The notes beneath the pieces are model-generated. The model made no database searches, was not told the DNA's origin, and worked only from the letters and a program-made list of their open reading frames with translations. A stretch of 26,101 nucleotides of DNA from an uncultured Collinsella sp. (GTDB lineage Bacteria; Actinomycetota; Coriobacteriia; Coriobacteriales; Coriobacteriaceae), in the NCBI GenBank assembly GCA_902388545.1, contig CABMPS010000006.1:1-26101 (forward strand), in the 5' to 3' direction. Shown here in pieces: positions 14,695 through 22,694 of the stretch. The position numbers were made by a program, and so were the translations under genes. Numbering within the stretch: position 1 is the stretch's first letter; the number at the start of each line of letters is the position of its first letter.

Positions 14695-14718
14695 CGTGAT
14701 TCCCCTAGGGAAATCACG
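14695..14718 (+). repeat. 24-bp CCCTAGGG palindromic repeat, copy 1
   Basis: A near-palindrome centred on CCCTAGGG and ending in CGTGAT/ATCACG. The 24 bases are the reverse complement of copy 2 at 14735-14758 with one mismatch. Confidence 0.7.
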
Positions 14719-14723
14719 CTAGG

Positions 14724-14780
14724 ACCCCGCCAAACGTGCTTTCCCTAGGGGAATCACGTTTGGCGGGGTTTTCGGTTTTT
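14724..14780 (+). terminator. Terminator after the yhcH-like gene
   Basis: Perfect 15-bp stem (14724-14738 with 14755-14769) whose 16-nt loop is itself palindromic (TTCCC...GGGAA), followed by TTTTCGGTTTTT. It also faces the minus-strand pseudogene ending at 14798. Confidence 0.9.
14735..14758 (+). repeat. 24-bp CCCTAGGG palindromic repeat, copy 2 (inverted)
   Basis: Reverse complement of copy 1 with a single mismatch, separated from it by 16 bp. It forms the loop and inner stem of the terminator at 14724-14769. Confidence 0.7.
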
Positions 14781-14797
14781 GAATAGGGAAGCCTCAT

Positions 14798-15685
14798 TTA
14801 TTTGCGAAGAACATCGGCTAGCCGCAGGATTGAAATCATCGACCGATAAGTGAGCTCCACTTTTTCGCCCGCAAGCAGTCGTTTCGAGCCAATCTCATCT
14901 AGCCCCACAAGCCGAGAAAACAGCGGGCCGCTCATCGTGCCATCGTCAATTGATTCCCTTATGGTCTTCAAAACGTCCGTATCATGAAGCGATGCCGAGC
15001 TGTAGGGGGCAACACGAGCGGAACTCTCAATTAACGACGAGACAAAAGGATGGAGATGCTTTGGACATAGTCCATCAAACACCACATCCCCATTGTCGTT
15101 CGAGCCGACCAGGCGCCAAGTATAATGATCGACCCAGTCATCCCCGTCATATATGGCGTCCATGAGCAACTTCCCGTCTAGAGAGAAACCTATTTGGACA
15201 TCGGGGCGCAAGACCGCAATCCATATCGGGCCTGCAGCAGCTCCAACCCAACGCACCACATAGGTTCCCTTTCGTACATGTGTATCAATCTGCCCCGAAA
15301 TGCCGGCGAATGCAATTCCAGGCCCGTTTGTCGGATAGCAATCGACGTATTATTGCTTTCCGCTCACAACCTTGTATAGATATATCGTTCCAGCAAAAGA
15401 GAAGGGATCGTTCGCAATTTTGTCCGGAAGAACTTGCCACCTCAAAATCCCGCTACCAATATGGTCAAGCTTGACCGTTCCGCCGTCCCCCTCAAAAGCG
15501 GCAAGGGGATTTACCCCAGACTGAGAGTCGGCATCGCCCTCCTTAGCAGTTATCAGCAGGCTGCCCGTATAAGACTGCTAAGGCTCACCTTCAGGACAGG
15601 CAGCCTCGGCCCAAGAAGGGCCACTCAGGCAGAACAGTCCGAGCAGCATCAATACCAACAAAAGAAAACCCTTAGTTCTTTTCAT
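14798..15685 (-). pseudogene. Secreted protein pseudogene with two in-frame stops
   Basis: One continuous minus-strand frame runs from the ATG at 15685 to the stop at 14798, 296 codons, broken only by TAG at 15580-15578 (codon 36) and TAA at 15352-15350 (codon 112). Residues 1-28 are a clear signal peptide: MKRTKGF, a Leu-rich core, then PSWAEA. The secreted part has beta-rich stretches (GTIYLYKVVSGKQ; GTYVVRWVGAAAGPIWIAV) and a helical C-terminus. I do not recognise a family. Each stop could be one C-to-T change from a Gln codon. No frameshift is seen, so inactivation is recent or the stops are read through. A GTG at 15259 could restart a 153-residue fragment, but it would lack the export signal. 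Confidence 0.75.
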
Positions 15686-15908
15686 CTATATCCCCAATGT
15701 CTCTCGACATTTGTATATCGTGACTATTTTAGATCTATATGGCCAATTCGAGCCCTCACCATGGCAATTGTTGCAGCTGGGTTTCTTTTCATTAAGATTT
15801 CACTTTGGTAAATCCCCGCCCCTAAGCATTAAACCCGAAGTCCACCGAGTGGGCCGCCGTTGACGTGGCGATGTTTGGATTGGCGCGCACGCACTCAAAA
15901 TCGGCAAC

Positions 15909-15931
15909 AAAAAAGCCGCCCGAAGGCGGCT
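15909..15931 (-). terminator. Terminator of tRNA-Thr
   Basis: On the minus strand AGCCGCC-TTCG-GGCGGCT is followed by a T6 run (15914-15909), 12 bp beyond the CCA end of the tRNA gene. Confidence 0.92.
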
Positions 15932-15942
15932 ATCTTGTGTAA

Positions 15943-16018
15943 TGGAGCCAGCGACCGGGCTCGAACCGGTGACCCCCGCTTTACGAGAGCGGTGCTCTAC
16001 CAACTGAGCTACGCTGGC
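15943..16018 (-). tRNA. tRNA-Thr (anticodon CGT)
   Basis: A 76-nt cloverleaf with encoded CCA. Acceptor stem GCCAGCG/CGCTGGC, D arm GCTC/GAGC, anticodon stem CCGCT/AGCGG with loop CTCGTAA (anticodon CGT, reading ACG), T arm ACCGG-TTCGAGC-CCGGT. All stems pair. A promoter (16058-16086) and a terminator (15909-15931) frame it as a single-gene unit. Confidence 0.96.
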
Positions 16019-16057
16019 GGCCATGTGATGACGCAACTGAGGCGTCAACGGCTGTCT

Positions 16058-16086
16058 ATGATACGGGACATCGCACATCCGCGCAA
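16058..16086 (-). promoter_or_regulatory. Promoter of tRNA-Thr
   Basis: On the minus strand TTGCGC (-35, 16086-16081), a 17-bp spacer and TATCAT (-10, 16063-16058) lie about 40 bp before the tRNA 5' end. A TGACGC/GCGTCA inverted repeat lies between promoter and tRNA (16029-16047). Confidence 0.7.
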
Positions 16087-16225
16087 GTGTTCTGACGGCT
16101 TTTCTCACTTTAAATGCACTAATATTAGAGGCGTGATGTCTGCAGTGCCCATTTGGTACTTGACCTGCTGTTGAGTTGGTGGCCGACGTCCCGCTCGTAT
16201 GGGTCTCAAACAGAATGGGGCAGCC

Positions 16226-16708
16226 ATGGCTCAACCCAAGATCCTTCTCACGCGTATCGATGACCGTTTCATTTACGGGCAAGACGTTGAGCTGTGGAAC
16301 GAAGCCGTGGGTTCCAATCTTGTCTTAATCGTCAACGATGAGATCGCGGCGGATTCGCGCCAATGGGCACCTATGAGGGTGGCGGCGCCAGAAGGCGTCT
16401 GGACGCGGTTTTTCTCGGTGCAAAGGGCTATCGACATCATTCATACCGCAACGCCGCGTCAATGGATTCTGGTCATGGTAGCCTCACCTGCCGACGCGCT
16501 CGCGCTGGTTAAGGGTGGTGTGCCGATCACCAAGATTAGCATCGGCCATATGCAGGCAGGGGAGGGCAAGCGTCCTGTGACGCCCGCGGTTGCCATTGAC
16601 GATGCAGACGTCGCCGCCCTCAAAGAACTCCAAGCGCTCGGCATAGAGCTGGAAATCCGTTATCTCCCCAGCTCCGACCCAGATCCTATCGAGAACCTGC
16701 TCGCGTGA
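16226..16708 (+). CDS. Orphan EIIB-like PTS protein lacking the active-site His
   Basis: A 160-residue mannose-family EIIB homologue, clearly paralogous to the IIB at 5360-5842 (shared LLTRID.R, GSNL, TRFFS.Q, KGGVPI.K..IG.M, EGKR, ELEIR). The phosphorylated histidine is replaced: the signature RLVHGQV reads RFIYGQD here, giving Tyr17. It therefore should not carry phosphate in the normal way. The start at 16226 aligns with the paralogue (MAQPKILLTRID against MAEPNILLTRID); an upstream in-frame ATG at 16199 adds nine residues without a ribosome site. No IIA, IIC or IID gene accompanies it. It may be a decaying copy or a non-catalytic regulator; the intact frame and conserved body leave both open. 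Confidence 0.85.
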   Translation: MAQPKILLTRIDDRFIYGQDVELWNEAVGSNLVLIVNDEIAADSRQWAPMRVAAPEGVWTRFFSVQRAIDIIHTATPRQWILVMVASPADALALVKGGVPITKISIGHMQAGEGKRPVTPAVAIDDADVAALKELQALGIELEIRYLPSSDPDPIENLLA

Positions 16709-16784
16709 TTCCTTGGGGACGGAGAAAAACGGATCGTATTTTCCCGTGGAGGAGCGGCGAGATGCCCTCGGCCAGGAATTGGGG

Positions 16785-16916
16785 CCATCTACTACTTTTG
16801 GTCGCTTACCTCGAACAACGATGAAAATCTCAATATTAAAACCGCAGGTAGCGAACGTGCGATTTTTGAAAATAGGGGCGTATGGTCAGGGGTGCGGGAG
16901 TAAAAGTAGTAGATGG
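16785..16916. repeat. 132-bp element with 15-bp terminal inverted repeats
   Basis: CCATCTACTACTTTT (16785-16799) is exactly inverted as AAAAGTAGTAGATGG (16902-16916). Inside, TCGCTTACCT and AGGTAGCGA form a second imperfect inverted pair. The interior has no plausible gene; a 93-codon frame over it (16713-16994) looks random. I see no target-site duplication. Size and architecture fit a MITE-like or other intergenic repeat element. Confidence 0.6.
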
Positions 16917-16994
16917 GCGCAATCTGTAGCGCGCCGATTTCAGGCATGTTGGCGCATGTGTCGGAGCTATGAAAAGAGTGTCCCTTTCGACTAG

Positions 16995-17151
16995 TCTTTT
17001 AGAACGTCAATGACTGCACCACAGCTTAAGCCGTTCGCAAAAACGGCTCCTAAATCTGTTTCGTTAATTGAATTGCGTAAATATGGTTAATCAGATAACC
17101 GAAATTTGGTTAAATGTAAACTGTAAATTTGGTTAAACGCGCTGATAAACA
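16995..17151 (+). promoter_or_regulatory. AT-rich leader with three spaced TGGTTAA repeats
   Basis: AATATGGTTAA (17080-17090) and two exact copies of AAATTTGGTTAAA (17102-17114, 17125-17137) occur at 22- and 23-bp steps, about two helical turns. GGTTA-ATCAGA-TAACC (17085-17100) adds an inverted site. The last repeat ends 14 bp before the DUF4143 start. The pattern fits cooperative operator binding or iteron-like sites. The bases before 17080 show nothing else. Confidence 0.5.
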
Positions 17152-18429
17152 ATGGTGAAAAATATGCCAAAAAAGTACTACACTCGAATTATCGAAAATG
17201 AGCTCGACCAGATGCTAGGGATATTCGGTGCCGTTCTCATCGAAGGACCGAAATGGTGTGGAAAGACAACCACGGCCGGGACCCGTGCGGCGTCCAGGCT
17301 CCTTCTCATGGATCCGTCGCGCAACTTCGAGAATCGCTTGCGTGCCGAGACGGACCCGGCGCTTGCCGTTGCAGGCGAGGTGCCGCGGCTGATCGATGAA
17401 TGGCAGGAGGTTCCGAAACTTTGGGACGCGGCGCGGTTTGAGTGCGACAACCGCGGCGGCGAGCCTGGCCAGTTCATATTTACGGGGTCGGCGACGCCGC
17501 GAGACGACGAACGGCCGATGCACAGTGGCGCTGGAAGGTTCGCTAAATTGCGCATGGATACCATGACGCTTTTCGAGCTTGGGAAATCCAGCGGCGCGGT
17601 TAAGCTGTCGGGCATTATTTCTGGCGAAAAGTTCAATGGCGCTTTCGGATCGCTGGATTCCGCCTCGATTGCCGAGTGCGTTGTCCGTGGCGGATGGCCC
17701 GCGGCGGTCGGTCGCGATGCGCTGGCTGCGTCGGCGATGGCGAAACGTTACATCGGCATAGTCGCCGAAGAAGATTTGTCTCGTGTCGACGGCTCTCGAC
17801 GCGATCCCGAAAAGGTCAAAGCCGTCATCGAATCGCTTGCGCGCAATGAATCCACTTTGGCGACACTCAAAACGCTCGTAGCCGATCTTGGCGGAGAGGT
17901 GTCGAGACAGACGGCGGCATCATATATATCCCTTCTCGCTCGGGTTAGTTTCGTTCGCGATATTCCCGCGTGGAACCCTGCAATGAGATCTCCGGTGCAT
18001 TTAAGAGACTCAAAGAAGCATCACCTCGCCGACCCGTCGCTGGCGGCCGCTGCGCTCGGGGCGACTCCGGAGACCTTGCTGCTAGATTTCAAGACGCTTG
18101 GGCTGCTTTTTGAATCGCTGGCACTCCATGATTTGTGGGTTTATGCGCGAGCAAACGGAATGAGCCTCTATCACTATCATGATTCTCGCGATCTAGAAGT
18201 CGATGCGGTCATTGCGGCTCCCGGCGGAACGTGGATTCCGGTCGAAATCAAGCTCAGCTCCGCCCAAATCGAAGAGGCGTCTGACAGCCTTATTGCTGTC
18301 GAGAAGCGTATGGTTGCCGCCGGAAACAACCCGCCAGTTTCGAAAGTCGTAATCATCGGGTTTGGTTCGCAAGCCTATGTCACTGACCGCGGCGTCCAAG
18401 TTGTTCCGCTGGATGTGCTCGCGCCGTAG
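17152..18429 (+). CDS. ATP-binding protein of the AAA_14/DUF4143 family
   Basis: A 425-residue protein. The N-terminal ATPase has the P-loop GPKWCGKT (32-39), Walker B-like RLIDEWQEV with D82-E83, and FIFTGSA (108-114) as sensor. The C-terminal DUF4143 part contains LEVDAVI (E349, D351) and PVEIKLS (E365, K367), the residue pattern of a PD-(D/E)XK nuclease-like fold. Such proteins are frequent and patchily distributed in gut anaerobes; their role is unknown, with defence or toxin-like functions only suspected. No strong Shine-Dalgarno precedes the ATG at 17152; an in-frame ATG at 17164 after GGTG is an alternative. The AT-rich upstream DNA and isolated position suggest acquisition by transfer. 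Confidence 0.85.
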   Translation: MVKNMPKKYYTRIIENELDQMLGIFGAVLIEGPKWCGKTTTAGTRAASRLLLMDPSRNFENRLRAETDPALAVAGEVPRLIDEWQEVPKLWDAARFECDNRGGEPGQFIFTGSATPRDDERPMHSGAGRFAKLRMDTMTLFELGKSSGAVKLSGIISGEKFNGAFGSLDSASIAECVVRGGWPAAVGRDALAASAMAKRYIGIVAEEDLSRVDGSRRDPEKVKAVIESLARNESTLATLKTLVADLGGEVSRQTAASYISLLARVSFVRDIPAWNPAMRSPVHLRDSKKHHLADPSLAAAALGATPETLLLDFKTLGLLFESLALHDLWVYARANGMSLYHYHDSRDLEVDAVIAAPGGTWIPVEIKLSSAQIEEASDSLIAVEKRMVAAGNNPPVSKVVIIGFGSQAYVTDRGVQVVPLDVLAP

Positions 18430-18458
18430 TGCAATTGCAAGTTTTTACTTCTTTTAAC

Positions 18459-18497
18459 AAGGCACCCGACGGGCATAGGCTGCTCGCCGGGCGCCTT
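18459..18497. terminator. Hairpin between convergent DUF4143 and glucosidase genes
   Basis: AAGGC.CCCG (from 18459) pairs with CGGG.GCCTT (to 18497) in an interrupted GC-rich stem with a short loop. T-tracts are poor on both sides, so it is a probable rather than certain bidirectional terminator. Confidence 0.55.
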
Positions 18498-18526
18498 GGT
18501 TAGGATGCTATTGCTGTTGAGAACGC

Positions 18527-20166
<1,640 letters not shown>

Positions 20167-20221
20167 TCTCGATCTGTAACAGTTAGGCAGCCAAAACCGG
20201 GCCTGGTGTTACAGATCGAGA
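20167..20221. repeat. 55-bp palindromic unit, copy A
   Basis: TCTCGATCTGTAACA (20167-20181) is exactly inverted as TGTTACAGATCGAGA (20207-20221) around a 25-nt centre. Left flank TTTG and right-hand T are also shared with copy B. Confidence 0.85.
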
Positions 20222-20247
20222 TTGTTCGTTCTATCCCCTACAATTTG

Positions 20248-20302
20248 TCTCGATCTGTAACAGGTAGAGACGATTTAGCCCGCTAGATGTTACAGATCGA
20301 GA
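20248..20302. repeat. 55-bp palindromic unit, copy B
   Basis: Same 15-base arms as copy A (20248-20262 and 20288-20302) and the same 25-nt centre length, but a different centre sequence. Copies start 81 bp apart. Copy B ends 9 bp from the stop of the DUF4867 gene, so transcripts of that gene run through both hairpins. Confidence 0.85.
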
Positions 20303-20311
20303 TGGAAGATT

Positions 20312-20956
20312 CTAGTCGCAGGCGATGTCGAGGTTCTTGCCGACGAGGCCTACGTAGCCGCCTTCGGCTGCTTTGGGGCTGTCGGCGTGGCAGAGGACCC
20401 ACTTGTCGGCCTTCCAGTAGCAGTAGCTGTCGCCGGCCGCGGGCATGTCGGCCGCCGCCTCGGGGCGCGGGCCGTTGGTACCCGCCGGCAGCGCAACCAT
20501 CACTTGGAAGCCGCCGTCGTCGACCATGCAGGGCGTGTAGTGAAGCGTGGTGTTGAAGACCTCGACGACCTTGCCCGCCGGCACGCGGAACGCCTTGACG
20601 CACGCGGTGTCGAGCTTGCCGTCCTCGATCTCCCAGCGATGCGCCACGAGCAGGATAAAGTCGCGGGCGCCCAGGTTAAACTCGCTGGCGCGGTGATACT
20701 CCAGGCAGTTGAGGCGTGTGTTGTGGCCGTTGCACCAGCCGAGCTGGAAGGGGCGGCCGCCAAACATGAGAAAGCCCAGTTTGTCGGCATCCTTGACGCC
20801 CTCGAGCTCCGGCGCACTTGCTACGTACTTACTGCCCTCGGGGATGGGCGTGGCAGAGAGCGCCTCGAGCACGGGCGACGTGAGCACGGACGGAACGTTA
20901 TCCCAAACGTTGCCATAGGATTTGAACTCGGGATCGTTGACAGAGTAGATATGCAT
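20312..20956 (-). CDS. DUF4867 family protein
   Basis: A 214-residue soluble protein. The block LGWCNGHNTRLNCLEYHRASEFNLGARDFILLVAHRWEIEDGKLDT and the later FRVPAGKVVEVFNTTLHYTPCMV fit DUF4867, a cupin-like family; the conserved His, Glu and Tyr residues (NGHN, EYHR, LHYTPC) could bind a metal or sugar. The ATG at 20956 is set by AGGAG five bases upstream; a GTG two codons earlier lies in that site. Members often accompany carbohydrate genes, and an isomerase-like or sensor role is conceivable, but no function is established to my knowledge. The two 55-bp palindromes follow its 3' end. Confidence 0.82.
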   Translation of the reverse strand: MHIYSVNDPEFKSYGNVWDNVPSVLTSPVLEALSATPIPEGSKYVASAPELEGVKDADKLGFLMFGGRPFQLGWCNGHNTRLNCLEYHRASEFNLGARDFILLVAHRWEIEDGKLDTACVKAFRVPAGKVVEVFNTTLHYTPCMVDDGGFQVMVALPAGTNGPRPEAAADMPAAGDSYCYWKADKWVLCHADSPKAAEGGYVGLVGKNLDIACD

Positions 20957-21040
20957 GTTCACTCCTGTTTGTAAATGTGACTATACGAACATTCTAGAAC
21001 AAACATGAGCGATTTTGAACGCTCGTCCCGACCAATCAAC

Positions 21041-21072
21041 AAAAAGGCGCCCCCGCATAAGCGAAGGCGCCC
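21041..21072 (-). terminator. Terminator of luxS
   Basis: On the minus strand a GGCGCC...GGCGCC stem with an inner CGC-TTAT-GCG hairpin (21072-21046) is followed by T5 (21045-21041). Confidence 0.88.
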
Positions 21073-21100
21073 AATGCGCTCGTTTTGGGCGATAAAGCTC

Positions 21101-21589
21101 TTATGCCTGCTGATAGTGCAGGTGCTTCTCATCGATATCGGCCAGATCGCGGTCGAGGTAGCGGCGCGCGAGCCAGTTTGCCATGGGAAGGTTCTGGTCC
21201 AGGTAGTTACCGCACTCCTCGGGAGCGGCACCGGGGACATCGCCCTCAAAGCCGGCGACAAACTCGAACAGTTCGCGCACGAGCGGCAAGATTTCCTCGC
21301 TCGTCAGCTCACCAAAGACAACCAGGTAAAAGCCCGTACGGCAGCCCATGGGCCCAAAGTAGACAATGCGGCTCGACCACTCGGCATGATTGCGGAGGAA
21401 CGTCGCGCCCAGGTGCTCGATGGTGTGGCACTCGGCCGTGTTCATGACCGGCTCTTTGTTGGGCGTGGTCAGGCGTAGGTCAAAGGTGGTGACGGCGGCG
21501 CCGGTCGCCGGATCGCGGTCGATGCGGCTCACGTACACGCCGGGCTCAAGCAGCAGATGGTCAACGGAAAAGCTCGCGATGCGCTCCAT
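21101..21589 (-). CDS. luxS: S-ribosylhomocysteine lyase
   Basis: A 162-residue LuxS. The zinc site is complete: H55 and H59 in ECHTIEHL and C126 in ECGNYLD; C83 in GPMGCRTGFY and E58 are the usual catalytic residues. It cleaves S-ribosylhomocysteine to homocysteine and DPD, the precursor of AI-2, recycling the product of SAM-dependent methylation. AGAGGATC precedes the ATG at 21589. No pfs, metE or lsr genes are adjacent. It is transcribed alone, flanked by a terminator downstream and a 71-bp inverted repeat upstream. Confidence 0.97.
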   Translation of the reverse strand: MERIASFSVDHLLLEPGVYVSRIDRDPATGAAVTTFDLRLTTPNKEPVMNTAECHTIEHLGATFLRNHAEWSSRIVYFGPMGCRTGFYLVVFGELTSEEILPLVRELFEFVAGFEGDVPGAAPEECGNYLDQNLPMANWLARRYLDRDLADIDEKHLHYQQA

Positions 21590-21612
21590 GGCAGATCCTC
21601 TCGATAGTCAAA

Positions 21613-21683
21613 TTGGGACGGGGCTCTTTTAGCTGGTTCGAATGGTCGCACCAATCATACCAGTCAAAAAAGCCCCGTCCCAA
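21613..21683. terminator. 71-bp inverted repeat between nucleoside hydrolase and luxS genes
   Basis: The 18-base arms 21613-21630 and 21666-21683 (TTGGGACGGGGCT.TTTT type) pair with one mismatch around a 35-nt centre that holds CTGGT...ACCAG. It lies 9 bp after the stop of the nucleoside hydrolase gene and may terminate it, though the T-tract after the distal arm is weak. Its T-rich arm ends make it unlike the simple terminators elsewhere in the window. Confidence 0.6.
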
Positions 21684-21692
21684 AAAGACAAC

Positions 21693-22667
21693 TTAGCCAA
21701 GGACACGGGCCATACGGGCCTTGAACTCGGACAGGAAGCGCGGGGTATCGACGGTCAGCGCCACGAGTGTGCTCTTGTCGGGATCTGCCACGCGGCGCTC
21801 ATCGCAGATGGTGCGGCCGCGATACTCACCCAGCAAGTCAACACGCAGGTTACAGCCGAGCGCACCCACGAGCGTGGGATCAATCGCCACGGCAACCGCC
21901 AGCGGATCGTGCAGCGCGCAGCCGCCCAGGTAGGACGCGTTCATCTCGTACGAACCAATGTAGTGCTCGACCATGCTCGCAAATGCGCAGCCGGCCATGG
22001 TTCCCGAACCCGTCCAGCCGGCAATGTCGCGGCGCGTGAGCACCACGCGATGCGTCACGTCCAGGCCCACCATGGTGAGCTTACGGCCCGAGCGCAGCAC
22101 CGCGTCGGCTGCCTCGGGGTCGCTCGCCATGTTGGCCTCGGCGCCCGCGCTCACGTTACCGGGCACGGTAAGGGCGCCGCCCATCACGACCACGCGGCCG
22201 ATGGACATCATCGCCGCCGCATCGCGCTCCAGGGCGAGCGCTAGGTTGGAGAGCGGGCCAGTCGCAACGTAGGCCAGATCGGGACCATAGGTGCGCGCGG
22301 CATCGATCAGATAATCGACCGCAGCGTTGCCGTCGGCCGAGGTCGCCCCCACCGGCTCGTAGGGCGACGCGGGCACGCTCGCGCCGCCGATGCCGTTCTT
22401 GCCGTGAATGAGCGCGGTGGACGCCGGCGGCGTATAGGGCTCAGTCGCTTGCAGAGGACGGTCGGCACCCAGGTACACCGGCACCTCGGGACGGCCCAAC
22501 AGGTCGAGCACCGCCAGGCAGTTGTGCGCCGACTGCTCGACGCGCACGTTGCCAAAGCATGTGGTGATGCCCACGAGCTCCACCTCGGGGCTCGCGATGG
22601 CATAGGCAAGCGCCATCGCATCGTCCACACCCATATCCAGATCAAGGATCAGCTTCTTGGTTGCCAT
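21693..22667 (-). CDS. Inosine-uridine-preferring nucleoside hydrolase family protein
   Basis: A 324-residue nucleoside hydrolase. The calcium-site motif is DLDMGVDDA (D9, D11, D15, D16), with Met in place of the usual Pro. YVATGPLSNLALAL, VVVMGGAL and HDPLAVAVAIDP (H253, D254) follow as in IUNH enzymes. It splits ribonucleosides into base and ribose. The ribokinase gene ends 27 bp upstream on the same strand, so ribose released here can be phosphorylated by its operon partner: a compact nucleoside salvage unit. Substrate preference (inosine, uridine, pyrimidines) cannot be told from sequence by eye. Confidence 0.92.
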   Translation of the reverse strand: MATKKLILDLDMGVDDAMALAYAIASPEVELVGITTCFGNVRVEQSAHNCLAVLDLLGRPEVPVYLGADRPLQATEPYTPPASTALIHGKNGIGGASVPASPYEPVGATSADGNAAVDYLIDAARTYGPDLAYVATGPLSNLALALERDAAAMMSIGRVVVMGGALTVPGNVSAGAEANMASDPEAADAVLRSGRKLTMVGLDVTHRVVLTRRDIAGWTGSGTMAGCAFASMVEHYIGSYEMNASYLGGCALHDPLAVAVAIDPTLVGALGCNLRVDLLGEYRGRTICDERRVADPDKSTLVALTVDTPRFLSEFKARMARVLG

Positions 22668-22694
22668 TGTTTTACTCCGCTTCTCCGTCTTGTA

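Noticed and set aside
14798..15259. Separate 153-residue gene starting at the GTG at 15259
   Set aside because: The same frame continues upstream to a signal peptide with only two stops between, so the whole is better read as one broken gene.
15943..16018. tRNA-Thr 3' end as an attachment site of an integrated element
   Set aside because: No direct repeat of the tRNA end was found by eye nearby, and there is no integrase gene.
16713..16994. 93-codon forward frame after the orphan IIB
   Set aside because: It runs through the 132-bp inverted-repeat element and has random-looking composition.
20167..20302. Palindromic repeats as a minimal CRISPR array or integron attC pair
   Set aside because: Repeats are whole inverted units with 25-nt centres, only two copies, and no cas or integrase gene is present.
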